DNA from: a virus
IMG/VR virus record: IMGVR_UViG_3300033153_004532
Coordinates: 1-34,401 of that record
Length of the DNA: 34,401 bases
Direction: 5' to 3' (one strand)
A program made the position numbers and the translations under genes. Of the stretch, positions 14,575 to 22,162 are shown piece by piece; the first letter of the stretch is position 1, and every line of letters begins with the position of its first letter. The notes under the pieces are model-generated. The model was not told the origin of the DNA. It saw only the letters and a program-made list of their open reading frames with translations, and did no database searches.

Positions 14575-15045
14575 ATGGCAAAAAATAATTTTGTACAAGG
14601 TGTAATTTCTATAAATCAATTAAAATTCCCCGAAAAATATTGTGGTAGAATAAAAGATAAGATAGTTTTCCGAAGTTCTCTGGAAAAATGTTTTATGAAA
14701 TACTGTGATGAAAACCCAAATATATTACAATGGCGATCAGAGGAAGATATAATTTTTTATAAAAGCCCTGTTGATAACCGTAAACATAGATACTTTATGG
14801 ATTTTTATATTAAGTTTAAAAATCATAGAGGACAAGAAAAAGAATCTCTGATAGAAATTAAACCATATAATAGCACTTTAGATAAACCATATATTACTGA
14901 AGGCATGTCTCATAAATCAAAAACACATGCTATTTTGGAATGGACTATAAATCAAGCAAAATGGAAAGCGGCAGATATATATGCCAAAAAAAGAAATATG
15001 TTATTCAAAAAAATCACAGATCGTGATCTATACGGGCATAAATAA
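14575..15045 (+). CDS. 4: Head completion nuclease, T4 gp4-like
   Basis: 156 aa (T4 gp4 150). Needed to finish DNA-filled heads before tail joining; the fold is a TnsA-like PD-(D/E)XK nuclease. Motifs align with T4 gp4: VFRSSLEKCFMKYCDENPNILQW (E37), RKHRYFMDFYI (D76), SLIEIKPY (E94, K96), ILEWTINQAKWKAADIYAKKRNMLFKKITDRDL, matching T4 RSNWEKFFFEWLDKNPEIIAW, RRYFMD, FIEIKP and TWSVNTDKWKAAQSLAEKRG. Confidence 0.88.
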   Translation: MAKNNFVQGVISINQLKFPEKYCGRIKDKIVFRSSLEKCFMKYCDENPNILQWRSEEDIIFYKSPVDNRKHRYFMDFYIKFKNHRGQEKESLIEIKPYNSTLDKPYITEGMSHKSKTHAILEWTINQAKWKAADIYAKKRNMLFKKITDRDLYGHK

Positions 15046-15049
15046 TAAT

Positions 15050-15559
15050 ATGAAAAGAATTTCAAGATTATCAGAAAACCGACTCACCGATTGGGTCAAA
15101 AATCTAGTTAAAAAGGGAAAACAAAAAATAAATGTTCGGACAGGAATTAAGACTGGCCATTTTGTTACCATGAACTATGCATCTAAAATGTATGAAGAAG
15201 ATAAACTGGATTTTTATGATCAACAGCCATTGATATTAGTTCTCGGACAGAATAGCGGATATGTACAAGGATTAAATTTTCATTATGTAAAACGATCAGC
15301 AAGACTTAAAATAATTAATAAATTAAAAAAATTAAGAAAAAAAGCATTTAAGGAAAATAAGCCGTTACCAAATTTACAATGGTCCAGTATTGCTAGTGAA
15401 GTTAAATATGCAACATTTATGATAAAACTTTATATTAAAGATAGGATAATGAAACCACAATTAATTAAAAATACTGATATACACAAGGTTATACATTTAC
15501 CATCAGAAGATTTTATAGGAATCGACGCCGATAAATTATGGCGAAGCTTAGGAATGTAA
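15050..15559 (+). CDS. Structural-region protein, paralog of the next gene
   Basis: 169 aa from the ATG at 15050; the frame is open further upstream inside gp4, but this start fits the gene junction. The core, FVTMNYASKMYEEDKLDFYDQQPLILVLGQ and GLNFHYVKRSAR, is repeated in the next gene. The 'FYD..PL...GLN.HY' pattern occurs in myovirus proteins encoded near gp4 and gp20, sometimes labelled DNA end protector or structural protein; I cannot decide between these. N-terminal MKRISRLSENRL has an LSE site suitable for gp21-type cleavage. Confidence 0.6.
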   Translation: MKRISRLSENRLTDWVKNLVKKGKQKINVRTGIKTGHFVTMNYASKMYEEDKLDFYDQQPLILVLGQNSGYVQGLNFHYVKRSARLKIINKLKKLRKKAFKENKPLPNLQWSSIASEVKYATFMIKLYIKDRIMKPQLIKNTDIHKVIHLPSEDFIGIDADKLWRSLGM

Positions 15560-16201
15560 ATGGCAGTAAAACAAGGAAACTTAAAAAAATTTTTCGATTC
15601 GTCAATAAAAAAAATTAAAGATACTTTTATTGGGACTGCCGATGCCACATTTGAAAAAGGAAAACAAGCGGCTATACAATGGCTACGAGATCGTATTGAT
15701 GCTTTTAGAAAAGAACCAGATCCAAAAAAAGATATTAATGATTATGTAATGAGATATCCTGGAACTTTTTATATGTTCCAGTATGCTAGCAAATTGTACG
15801 AACAAGGCAAACTAAAATTTTATGACGGATACCCTTTGATACTCGTATTAGAATTGGACAAGATAGGTTTCTTAGGAATTAATTTCCATTATCTTATTCC
15901 AAAATATAGAGCATTATTATTAGATCGTATTATGAGAATGTACCCCAGACAATTTGTACAAAATGAAATTTTAAAACCTATGACATATGATATTTTTATA
16001 AGTAGATTGGCCGGATTTAAAAAATATATAAAACCTGCCATCAAAAGATATTTATGGTCTCATGTTTTAAAAATGCGCGGACTAACAGTAATGAGAATTA
16101 AAAATAATGATATGTTACAAACTCTCTTGTACAGAACTCCTGAATGGGTGGACACATCACAACATGATGTTGAAAAATGGATTAAAGATCGCATAAAGTA
16201 A
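15560..16201 (+). CDS. Structural-region protein, paralog of the preceding gene
   Basis: 213 aa, starting directly after the preceding stop. TFYMFQYASKLYEQGKLKFYDGYPLILVLELDKIGFLGINFHYLIPKYRALLLDRI (about 69-124) parallels the preceding gene, and the C-terminus also aligns in outline (KPAIKRYLWSHVLKMRG, then TPEWVDTSQHDVEKW). The pair looks like a tandem duplication that has diverged. Location between gp4 and the portal gene suggests a head-completion, neck or DNA-end role; the specific function is undetermined. Confidence 0.6.
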   Translation: MAVKQGNLKKFFDSSIKKIKDTFIGTADATFEKGKQAAIQWLRDRIDAFRKEPDPKKDINDYVMRYPGTFYMFQYASKLYEQGKLKFYDGYPLILVLELDKIGFLGINFHYLIPKYRALLLDRIMRMYPRQFVQNEILKPMTYDIFISRLAGFKKYIKPAIKRYLWSHVLKMRGLTVMRIKNNDMLQTLLYRTPEWVDTSQHDVEKWIKDRIK

Positions 16202-16212
16202 TACAATTAAGG

Positions 16213-16220
16213 TATAAATA
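16213..16220 (+). promoter_or_regulatory. T4-type late promoter before portal gene
   Basis: GGTATAAATAATAATATA, with the full extended form, 25 bp before the portal ATG. It is identical over 18 bp to the box at 17924. Confidence 0.85.
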
Positions 16221-16245
16221 ATAATATACTATAAAAGGAATAATA

Positions 16246-17799
16246 ATGGCATGGTACAATAGTTTAACAGAACAGATAAAATATTTTTTACAACCAGAAA
16301 TAGTTGATAAAATTCAAAAACCTGTTGAAGAATTTGATGAAGAAAAACAAAAAGAAAAAGGAAAGACCACTGAGTTCGGTAGTTTTGATGATGTAGATGC
16401 TCTCGACGTTGATACTGTATCGTCTACAAGCTATTCTACAGTTTTTCAATTAGATAAACCAGATGATAAAACATTAAATGACTTGATAAGAAGATATAGA
16501 TATGTAGGGCAAATGTCATATGTTAATGATGCTCTCGATGAGATTGTAAATGAGTCCATTTATAAATCGGAACTTCCAGATAATCCCGTTACCATTACAT
16601 ATAACGATCCCCAAAATAAATTAAAAGATACGGTAAAAGAAAGAATATCGGATGAATTCCAAAAATTATTAGATATTATGGATTTTGATGATATGGGTGA
16701 TAGCTATTTTAGACAATGGTATGTTGATGGTAGATTGTTATTACAGATTGTGTTGGACAAAAACCATTTAGAAAAAGGCATACAAAAGGTTAAAATGATG
16801 TCTCCTTTAAATCTAAAAAGAAATTGGGATCCTACAGAAAAAGTATTTACATATGTTTATGATTCTGAAAGTATTAAAATGGAAGACGGCCGTGATGCTG
16901 TATTAGTAGTTCCTGACGAATTAATGATTTTTGTTCCTAGTGGAATTTATGAAGGCGAGAAAAAAATTCCAATATCATATTTACAAACAGCACTAAAAGA
17001 TATTAATAGGTTGGACACTCTTGAAGATCACTTTTTAATTTATCGTATTGTTCGATCCCCTGAAAGACGAGTATTTTATATTGATGCTGGTAACTTGCCA
17101 CCTAAAAAAGCTGAACAATATTTAAAACAAGTTATCAATACTTATAAACAGAAAAAAGTTTATAATGAAACAACTGGAACATTGGTATCAAAAAATAAAC
17201 ACCCATCTATTTTGGAAGATTTTTTCTTATTAAGACGGAATGGTAAAGGAACTGAGATTGATACCCTTTCAAGTGTTGGTGATCTTGGTTCGATAGAAGA
17301 CTTATTATATTTCCAAAGAAAAGCTGCGAAAGCATTGCACGTACCTTTTGGTAGGTTGAACAGTGAAGATAGGCAAGGCTCTAATATTGTTATGCCAACT
17401 GGTAATGAAATAACCAGAGAAGAATTAAAATTTTCTAAATTTATTAGAAAGGTACAAGGTAAATTTAATAAATTGTTTTCTGAGATTTTAAAGAAACAAT
17501 TAATTTATAAAAAATTAATTAAAGCTGAAGAATGGATGTCTATAAAAAGAAAATTAGTATTTGTTTATAGAAGTGATACTCGATTTGCTCAAGCAAAAAG
17601 ACATTCAAATATGCAACAACAATTAGATATATTAAGTTCTGCAGATGATTATATCGGCAAATGGTTTTCAAGAGATGATGTTTATAAAAAAATATTAGGG
17701 AAAACCGATGATGAGATAAGAGAATTTGAACAACGATTAGCCGAAGAGCAGGCAAAATATGGAGACTCTGAAGACGATGCTTCGGAAGGAATGTTTTAA
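16246..17799 (+). CDS. 20: Portal vertex protein, T4 gp20-like
   Basis: 517 aa (T4 gp20 524). Forms the dodecameric portal through which DNA is packaged, and nucleates prohead assembly. Recognisable segments: SYVNDALDEIVNESIY (about 85-100), DSYFRQWYVDGRLLLQIVLD (about 146-165), YRIVRSPERRVFYIDAGNLPPKKAEQYL, and the highly conserved EDFFLLRRNGKGTEIDTL with LHVPFGRLNSEDRQG. The C-terminus is acidic. Genes for the gp67-like protein, gp21, gp22 and gp23 follow, the T4 head-gene order. Confidence 0.92.
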   Translation: MAWYNSLTEQIKYFLQPEIVDKIQKPVEEFDEEKQKEKGKTTEFGSFDDVDALDVDTVSSTSYSTVFQLDKPDDKTLNDLIRRYRYVGQMSYVNDALDEIVNESIYKSELPDNPVTITYNDPQNKLKDTVKERISDEFQKLLDIMDFDDMGDSYFRQWYVDGRLLLQIVLDKNHLEKGIQKVKMMSPLNLKRNWDPTEKVFTYVYDSESIKMEDGRDAVLVVPDELMIFVPSGIYEGEKKIPISYLQTALKDINRLDTLEDHFLIYRIVRSPERRVFYIDAGNLPPKKAEQYLKQVINTYKQKKVYNETTGTLVSKNKHPSILEDFFLLRRNGKGTEIDTLSSVGDLGSIEDLLYFQRKAAKALHVPFGRLNSEDRQGSNIVMPTGNEITREELKFSKFIRKVQGKFNKLFSEILKKQLIYKKLIKAEEWMSIKRKLVFVYRSDTRFAQAKRHSNMQQQLDILSSADDYIGKWFSRDDVYKKILGKTDDEIREFEQRLAEEQAKYGDSEDDASEGMF

Positions 17800-17809
17800 A
17801 GGATAACAA

Positions 17810-17911
17810 TTGGATAAGTTTAAAGAAATAATGGGCAAGATAGGAATGTTAATTCTCACTGTTACAGTTATAGGACTTATTAAGTATTGTATAAAGAAAA
17901 TAAGCACATAA
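17810..17911 (+). CDS. Tiny single-pass membrane protein (TTG start)
   Basis: 33 aa, starting with TTG at 17810, 6 nt after the strong site AAAGGA (17798-17803); an ATG at 17831 is an alternative. After MDKFKEIMGK a hydrophobic stretch (IGMLILTVTVIGLIKY) can span a membrane, followed by a basic end (CIKKIST). It lies between gp20 and the late promoter of the next unit. Short length and TTG start keep confidence moderate. Confidence 0.45.
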   Translation: MDKFKEIMGKIGMLILTVTVIGLIKYCIKKIST

Positions 17912-17923
17912 GTAGTTTTAAGG

Positions 17924-17931
17924 TATAAATA
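17924..17931 (+). promoter_or_regulatory. T4-type late promoter before gp67/gp21 unit
   Basis: GGTATAAATAATAATATA, identical over 18 bp to the portal promoter at 16213, 24 bp before the first ATG of the unit. One of the clearest late boxes in the window. Confidence 0.85.
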
Positions 17932-17954
17932 ATAATATATAAACAAAGGAGTTT

Positions 17955-18170
17955 ATGATGAGTAGTGTTCAAGGGAAGAAAATATTTAAGGCAGTATATA
18001 ACGATAGTCCATCAGATTTTAAAAAAGAATTTGAGGCTGGAGTAAAAGAAAAAATAATGGATAAGATTGCCGATAAAAAACAAGAAATAGTTGATAATAC
18101 AAACAAACCAAAAGTTGATGATGTTGATGATGATAAAGGTGAAAAAGAAGAAGATAATAAAGGAGAATAA
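17955..18170 (+). CDS. Prohead core protein, gp67-like by position
   Basis: 71 aa (or 70 from the second ATG at 17958, better spaced from GGAG). The N-terminal half is mixed charge; the C-terminal 25 residues are very acidic (VDDVDDDKGEKEEDNKGE). T4 gp67 is likewise a small acidic prohead core protein encoded between gp20 and gp21. The call rests on position, size and composition, since the sequence is too short and biased for a match by eye. Confidence 0.6.
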   Translation: MMSSVQGKKIFKAVYNDSPSDFKKEFEAGVKEKIMDKIADKKQEIVDNTNKPKVDDVDDDKGEKEEDNKGE

Positions 18171-18172
18171 TT

Positions 18173-18832
18173 ATGCGACTACTTAGAGAATTTCACTCAC
18201 CTCTTGATACAGAATCTTATATCAAAGAGGATGATAAAGGTAATAAAAATGTATTTATAAAAGGGATTTTTGCACAAGCAGAAACTAAAAACAAAAATGG
18301 TAGAATTTATCCAAACAGTATTCTGGAAAGAGAATGCTATAAACTTCAAAAGATGATAGCTGAAGATAAATTAACTGGCGACTTAGATCATCCAAAAGAA
18401 CCTGAAGTATTATTAAAAAATGCTGCAATCAAGATATTAAGTCTTAAAAAAGATGGTAGTAATTATGTTGGTGAAGCACGAATTATGAAAAGTGTACCTA
18501 ATGGTGCTATTGCTTATGGTCTTGCTAAAGAAGGTATTAAGTTCGGAACTTCCACAAGAGGTTTAGGAACATTGAAAGAGAAAGAAGGTACTAATTATGT
18601 TAATGAAGATTATAATTGGTTGACCAACGATGTTGTGGCAGACCCATCGGCGCCAGATGCGTGGGTAGATTGTATTATGGAAAAAACTGATTTCTATATA
18701 GAAAATGGTTATATTAAAGAAAATGTTGCCATCACTTATAAGAATAGAATTAGTAATTTGAATAAAGAAGAAGGCGTAACAATCAAAGAAAAACTTATTG
18801 GATTATATGATAATTTTTTAAAAGAAATTTAA
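18173..18832 (+). CDS. 21: Prohead protease, T4 gp21-like
   Basis: 219 aa (T4 212). It cleaves scaffold, internal proteins and the gp23 N-terminus during head maturation. Visible: VFIKGIFAQAETKNKNGRIYP (27-47), LTGDLDHP with catalytic H73, ARIMKSVPNGAIAYGLAKEGIKFGTSTRGLG with nucleophile S127, and VVADPSAPDA (D157) as candidate third residue. The GTSTRGLG and GDLDHP blocks correspond to GVSSRGLG and GELDHP of T4 gp21. Strong RBS (AAAGGAGAATA) two codons into the end of the preceding gene. Confidence 0.92.
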   Translation: MRLLREFHSPLDTESYIKEDDKGNKNVFIKGIFAQAETKNKNGRIYPNSILERECYKLQKMIAEDKLTGDLDHPKEPEVLLKNAAIKILSLKKDGSNYVGEARIMKSVPNGAIAYGLAKEGIKFGTSTRGLGTLKEKEGTNYVNEDYNWLTNDVVADPSAPDAWVDCIMEKTDFYIENGYIKENVAITYKNRISNLNKEEGVTIKEKLIGLYDNFLKEI

Positions 18833-18833
18833 A

Positions 18834-19064
18834 ATGAAATTTAAAGAATTAATATCTGAAGCAAAACTAGAAACAGGCCTGGCCAATGAAAAAATGCCTG
18901 GCAATCTTAAAAAGAAACTTATAGGTATTATAAACGATCATATGAAAAAAACTGATATGGCCATTACTGGTATAGCAATAGAGAATATAAAAATAAAAAA
19001 AGGCAAAGTTCTTTTTGCCGATGTTAAAATGGAAATGCAACCAGACTCAGATTTTACAGAATGA
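18834..19064 (+). CDS. Small head-region protein with capsid-targeting-like leader
   Basis: 76 aa, one base after the gp21 stop. The leader MKFKELISEAKLETG closely resembles the T4 internal-protein leader (MKTYQEFIAEA), with ISE as a candidate gp21 cleavage site at residues 7-9. The rest is a small mixed fold (MAITGIAIENIKIKKGKVLFADVKMEM). Position between gp21 and gp22 supports a prohead core or internal protein; T4 gp68 is a positional analogue. Its stop overlaps the next start. Confidence 0.6.
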   Translation: MKFKELISEAKLETGLANEKMPGNLKKKLIGIINDHMKKTDMAITGIAIENIKIKKGKVLFADVKMEMQPDSDFTE

Positions 19065-19207
19065 AATTCAAAGAATATTTGACCAAAATAAAAAAGAAAA
19101 AAGTAAAAGAAAAATCCAAAAAAGTAAAGCCCGTCGATGCTGATCATCCTGATATGTGGTATGCTAAAGATGTCACAAATAGACCAGATTTGACAAGAAA
19201 TTATTAA
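19061..19207 (+). CDS. Tiny basic head-region protein
   Basis: 48 aa, ATGA overlap with the preceding gene. It begins MKFKEYLTKIKKKKVKEK, repeating the MKFKE start of its neighbour, then a lysine-rich stretch and a hydrophilic end (DADHPDMWYAKDVTNRPDLTRNY). No domain is recognised. Likely a small head-core or DNA-associated protein, judged only by position and charge. Confidence 0.55.
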   Translation: MKFKEYLTKIKKKKVKEKSKKVKPVDADHPDMWYAKDVTNRPDLTRNY

Positions 19208-19208
19208 T

Positions 19209-19565
19209 ATGAATTTTAATGAAGCATTAGAAATATTAGACGAAGGTATTAGAATATTACCAGTAACAAAAAAATTTGTTAGATTGGCCAAACCAGGATT
19301 GGCTCCTAAAGGCGATATGCAAAAAACCTTACATGGCCTGCAATATAAACATCCTACAAAAGCTGGTAAGTTTTTATATATCAAGAAAAGGGAAGGAGCC
19401 ACTTTAGATCAACAAGTAGGTGGTGCAGGATTTATGGGGTTTGTATATGTTATTGACAAGGCTGCTGCTAGAAAAAGATCAAAGCGGATGAAGAAGATTC
19501 CAAAGAGTGTTAGAAAGAAAGCTGCCAGAAAAGCCGCGCGAACTAGGAAACTCAACAAGAGATAA
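19209..19565 (+). CDS. Basic candidate internal head protein
   Basis: 118 aa. The leader MNFNEALEILDEG contains an LDE site suited to gp21 cleavage. The middle has HPTKAGKFLYIKKREGATLDQQVGGAGFMGFVYVID. The last 35 residues are extremely basic (RKRSKRMKKIPKSVRKKAARKAARTRKLNKR in outline), a DNA-binding tail fitting a protein packaged with the genome. It lies between gp21 and gp22. Function is inferred from leader, charge and position. Confidence 0.55.
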   Translation: MNFNEALEILDEGIRILPVTKKFVRLAKPGLAPKGDMQKTLHGLQYKHPTKAGKFLYIKKREGATLDQQVGGAGFMGFVYVIDKAAARKRSKRMKKIPKSVRKKAARKAARTRKLNKR

Positions 19566-19590
19566 AATTTAATTCTATAAGAATTTTGGG

Positions 19591-19598
19591 TATAAATA
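19591..19598 (+). promoter_or_regulatory. T4-type late promoter before gp22-gp23
   Basis: GGTATAAATAATAACGTA, 75 bp before the gp22 ATG. It is the only late box ahead of gp22 and gp23; a small CCCC-AAAGT-GGGG hairpin (19631-19643) lies in the leader. Confidence 0.8.
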
Positions 19599-19672
19599 AT
19601 AACGTATAGAATAAAAGCGATTTACAAATACCCCAAAGTGGGGAATGTTTAAAAATTTAAAAGGAGAAAATA

Positions 19673-20437
19673 ATGGATATTGATAAAATTTTTGAAAACA
19701 TAGAATCAGAATTATTAACTGAAGATGTGAAGAAAAAAATATCTACACTTATCGAAGCTAAAATAACTGAGAAGTCTGAAGCTAAGACTAAAGAATTGGA
19801 AGGCCTTTTTGAAGAGTATAAGGAAAAAGAACTTAATAAACTTGAAGAAAAAGCTGTTGCATATGTAGACGAATATTTAGTTGATAAAATTGATGAATAC
19901 ATGGAATATGTATCTGATGAATACATGAAAGAAAATAAACTTGAAGTAGAAAGCGGGCTTAAGTCTGAAATGTACGACAAGATTATTTCTGGAGTAAAAG
20001 GTGTATTATCAGAAAATCAAATTAAAGAAGAAGATGTTCAAGAATCTGAAGAAGTTTTTGATGAAAATAAAAAACTTAAAGAAGATATCGACAAACAAAT
20101 GAAAGAAAACATTGCATTAAAGAAGAATGTAAAAGCTGGTAAAGCTTTAAGCATTTTTAATGAAGTCGTTTCTGATCTTTCATTAACTGAAAAAGAAAAA
20201 ATGAAAGAACTTGCTTCATCATACGATGTTGATGACGTTGAAGATTTTAAAGAAAAGTTAAACATTCTTAAAGAATCTATCAGCTCATTTAGCGAAGATG
20301 ATGATAGCAAAGATGATAGCGATGACGACGAAGAAAAAAAAGAATTAAATGAAAGTTTTAATTCAAAAACTAAACTCAAAGAACGAGATGCATCTGCAGC
20401 CTATGATGATTTTGGCGAAATGATGACATATCTATAA
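19673..20437 (+). CDS. 22: Prohead scaffold protein, T4 gp22-like
   Basis: 254 aa (T4 gp22 269). Major component of the prohead core, later degraded by gp21. The sequence is almost entirely charged helix (Glu/Lys/Asp) with coiled-coil character; the C-terminal part (KAGKALSIFNEVVSDLSLTEKEKMKELASSYDVDDVEDFKEKLNILKESI) carries the pattern of T4-type scaffold proteins, followed by an acidic stretch and SAAYDDFGEMMTYL. Position between gp21 and gp23 confirms it. Its ribosome-site region (AATTTAAAAGGAGAAAAT) is repeated before gp23. Confidence 0.88.
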   Translation: MDIDKIFENIESELLTEDVKKKISTLIEAKITEKSEAKTKELEGLFEEYKEKELNKLEEKAVAYVDEYLVDKIDEYMEYVSDEYMKENKLEVESGLKSEMYDKIISGVKGVLSENQIKEEDVQESEEVFDENKKLKEDIDKQMKENIALKKNVKAGKALSIFNEVVSDLSLTEKEKMKELASSYDVDDVEDFKEKLNILKESISSFSEDDDSKDDSDDDEEKKELNESFNSKTKLKERDASAAYDDFGEMMTYL

Positions 20438-20456
20438 AATTTAAAAGGAGAAAATT

Positions 20457-21947
20457 ATGGATAGAAACAAAGAATTAGCAGAACAATATAAAAAGATTGT
20501 TGACTCAAAAGCTGCACAAGCTATACCTGAAAACCAAAAAGCTCTTTTCGAGCGATTGATTGATAATGAAATGACTTATCTTAATGAAGCCACATTTAGT
20601 GGTGACATGGCAAGATTAGGTCAAATCCTTATTCCTGTATACCGAAGAGCTTTTCCCCAACTTATTGGTAAAGATATAGTAGGGGTACAACCTCTTAAAC
20701 AACCAACTGGTTATGCATTTGCATTAAGATATAGTTACTCAGGTAACTCTTCTCAAGCATCTGGACTTACTGGTGGTGTTGAGAAGTTTGTCGGTGGGCA
20801 AGCTACTAAAGCTGGTGGTAAAGCAGACGGCCATTTAAGTGGATCATGGAACTTTACTCCTCAAGATACAACTCGTAGCGCTGTAACATCATTATTAGTA
20901 ATTTATGCTAGTACTGCTGCTCGAACAAGCGATGCTGGAACTGTAGCGGCTAATGCAACTTCTTATGGTGCATTACCAACTGGTTCTGAAGTACTTGCTG
21001 CTGATAGTGGAGCACAAGTTATATATACTGAAGAAAACAAAGCTCTTATTAGCGTAACTACTGCTAATATCGCAGCTATTCAAGCACTTGGTGTAACAAC
21101 TGGTAATGATATTTCTGAAGTTGTAGATAACGAAGTTGCTTACTTAACAATTCTTAAAAATTATTCAGGCCCTGTTGCAACCCTAGCTGGTGAACAACTT
21201 GGTATGGATATTTCTGAACTTGGATTATCAATCGAGAAGATTGCTATCGAAGCTCAAACAAGAAAATTGAAAGCAAGATATACCATCGAAGCGGCTCAGG
21301 ATCTTAAAGCTGCTCATGGAAAAGATATGGCTGCCGAACTTATCGACATCCTTACTTTCGAGATCACTCAAGCTATTGACCGTCAAATCATTGATACTAT
21401 TAATGGTGCTGCTGTTGCAAGTTCATTTGACCTTGGTACAGTTGGTAGTGTAAATGGTAGTGCTGATGGTCGTTGGCAATTAGAAAAGTTCAGAACTGCG
21501 TATACCGAGATTATTAGAAAATCTAATGATATTGCTCGTACTACATTACGTGGACCTGGTAACTTTATAATTTGTCATCCTGACGTAGCTACTATGATGG
21601 AACAAATGCCTGGCTTTACTGGTATCGCACCAGTTGCTGGTACTGTTAATACTAATACTCCTGTTAACCAAACAGGTACAGCATTAATTGGTACATTAGG
21701 CGGACGTTTTAATGTCTATCTTGACATTTTTGCTAATAACAAAACTGCCACTATCGGATATAAAGGCGCAAGTTCTTATGATGCAGGCGTTATTTGGAGT
21801 CCGTATATTCCTATCAGTATGAAACAAACAACTGATCAGGAAAGTGCGAATCCGAACATAATATTTATGGAACGTTCAGCTATCTCGGAAAATATCTACA
21901 GTTCCGATTTATATTATCGTATCATAACTTTTAATAATTTATTTTAA
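20457..21947 (+). CDS. 23: Major capsid protein, T4 gp23-like
   Basis: 496 aa (T4 521), HK97 fold. Conserved segments: IPVYRRAFPQLIGKDIVGVQPLKQPTGYAFALRYSY (about 59-94), EQLGMDISELGLSIEKIAIEAQTRKLKARYTIEAAQDLKAAHGKDMAAEL (about 245-294), FIICHPDVATMMEQMPGF, GGRFNVYLDIFANN, YDAGVIWSPYIPI, and the end NIYSSDLYYRIITFNNLF. YLNEATFSGD near residue 40 holds an LNE|A site for gp21 cleavage. Codon choice is visibly less A-rich than its neighbours (many GCT, GGT, CGT), as expected for the most highly expressed phage protein. Confidence 0.95.
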   Translation: MDRNKELAEQYKKIVDSKAAQAIPENQKALFERLIDNEMTYLNEATFSGDMARLGQILIPVYRRAFPQLIGKDIVGVQPLKQPTGYAFALRYSYSGNSSQASGLTGGVEKFVGGQATKAGGKADGHLSGSWNFTPQDTTRSAVTSLLVIYASTAARTSDAGTVAANATSYGALPTGSEVLAADSGAQVIYTEENKALISVTTANIAAIQALGVTTGNDISEVVDNEVAYLTILKNYSGPVATLAGEQLGMDISELGLSIEKIAIEAQTRKLKARYTIEAAQDLKAAHGKDMAAELIDILTFEITQAIDRQIIDTINGAAVASSFDLGTVGSVNGSADGRWQLEKFRTAYTEIIRKSNDIARTTLRGPGNFIICHPDVATMMEQMPGFTGIAPVAGTVNTNTPVNQTGTALIGTLGGRFNVYLDIFANNKTATIGYKGASSYDAGVIWSPYIPISMKQTTDQESANPNIIFMERSAISENIYSSDLYYRIITFNNLF

Positions 21948-21988
21948 TAGGATAGATTAAAGAAAGTATATTACTTAATGTAATACCC

Positions 21989-22023
21989 AAAGGGAATCCA
22001 TAGCAATATGGATTCCCTTTTTT
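21989..22023 (+). terminator. Rho-independent terminator after gp23
   Basis: AAAGGGAATCCATA (21989-22002) and TATGGATTCCCTTT (22007-22020) form a perfect 14-bp stem with loop GCAA, followed by more T (22021-22023). A classical strong terminator for the head-gene transcript. Confidence 0.93.
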
Positions 22024-22034
22024 GTGTCCTAAAT

Positions 22035-22063
22035 TTGACTTAAAATCCATTCCATAGTATAAT
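22035..22063 (+). promoter_or_regulatory. Sigma70-type promoter before HNH gene
   Basis: TTGACT (22035-22040), 17-bp spacer, TATAAT (22058-22063). The first 12 bases (TTGACTTAAAAT) equal those of the gp32 promoter. Confidence 0.8.
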
Positions 22064-22066
22064 AGA

Positions 22067-22074
22067 TATAAATA
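22067..22074 (+). promoter_or_regulatory. T4-type late promoter before HNH gene
   Basis: TATAAATAATATAG directly after the sigma70-type -10 box, the same tandem arrangement as at gp32. Confidence 0.65.
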
Positions 22075-22112
22075 ATATAGAGGGACAGGGATTGATCATC
22101 CTTTTGTTGAAA

Positions 22113-22154
22113 CCTTGTTTTAGTAGACAATTACCTCTTATTTTTCTAACAAGG
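22113..22154 (+). promoter_or_regulatory. Possible hairpin masking the HNH ribosome site
   Basis: CCTTGTT (22113-22119) is complementary to AACAAGG (22148-22154), which includes the AAGG of the Shine-Dalgarno (AAGGAG) of the gene at 22163; an AG/CT pair extends it across a small bulge. T4 homing endonuclease mRNAs use ribosome-site hairpins, but here the arms lie in both the early and the late transcript. Folding is inferred by eye. Confidence 0.35.
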
Positions 22155-22162
22155 AGAAAATT

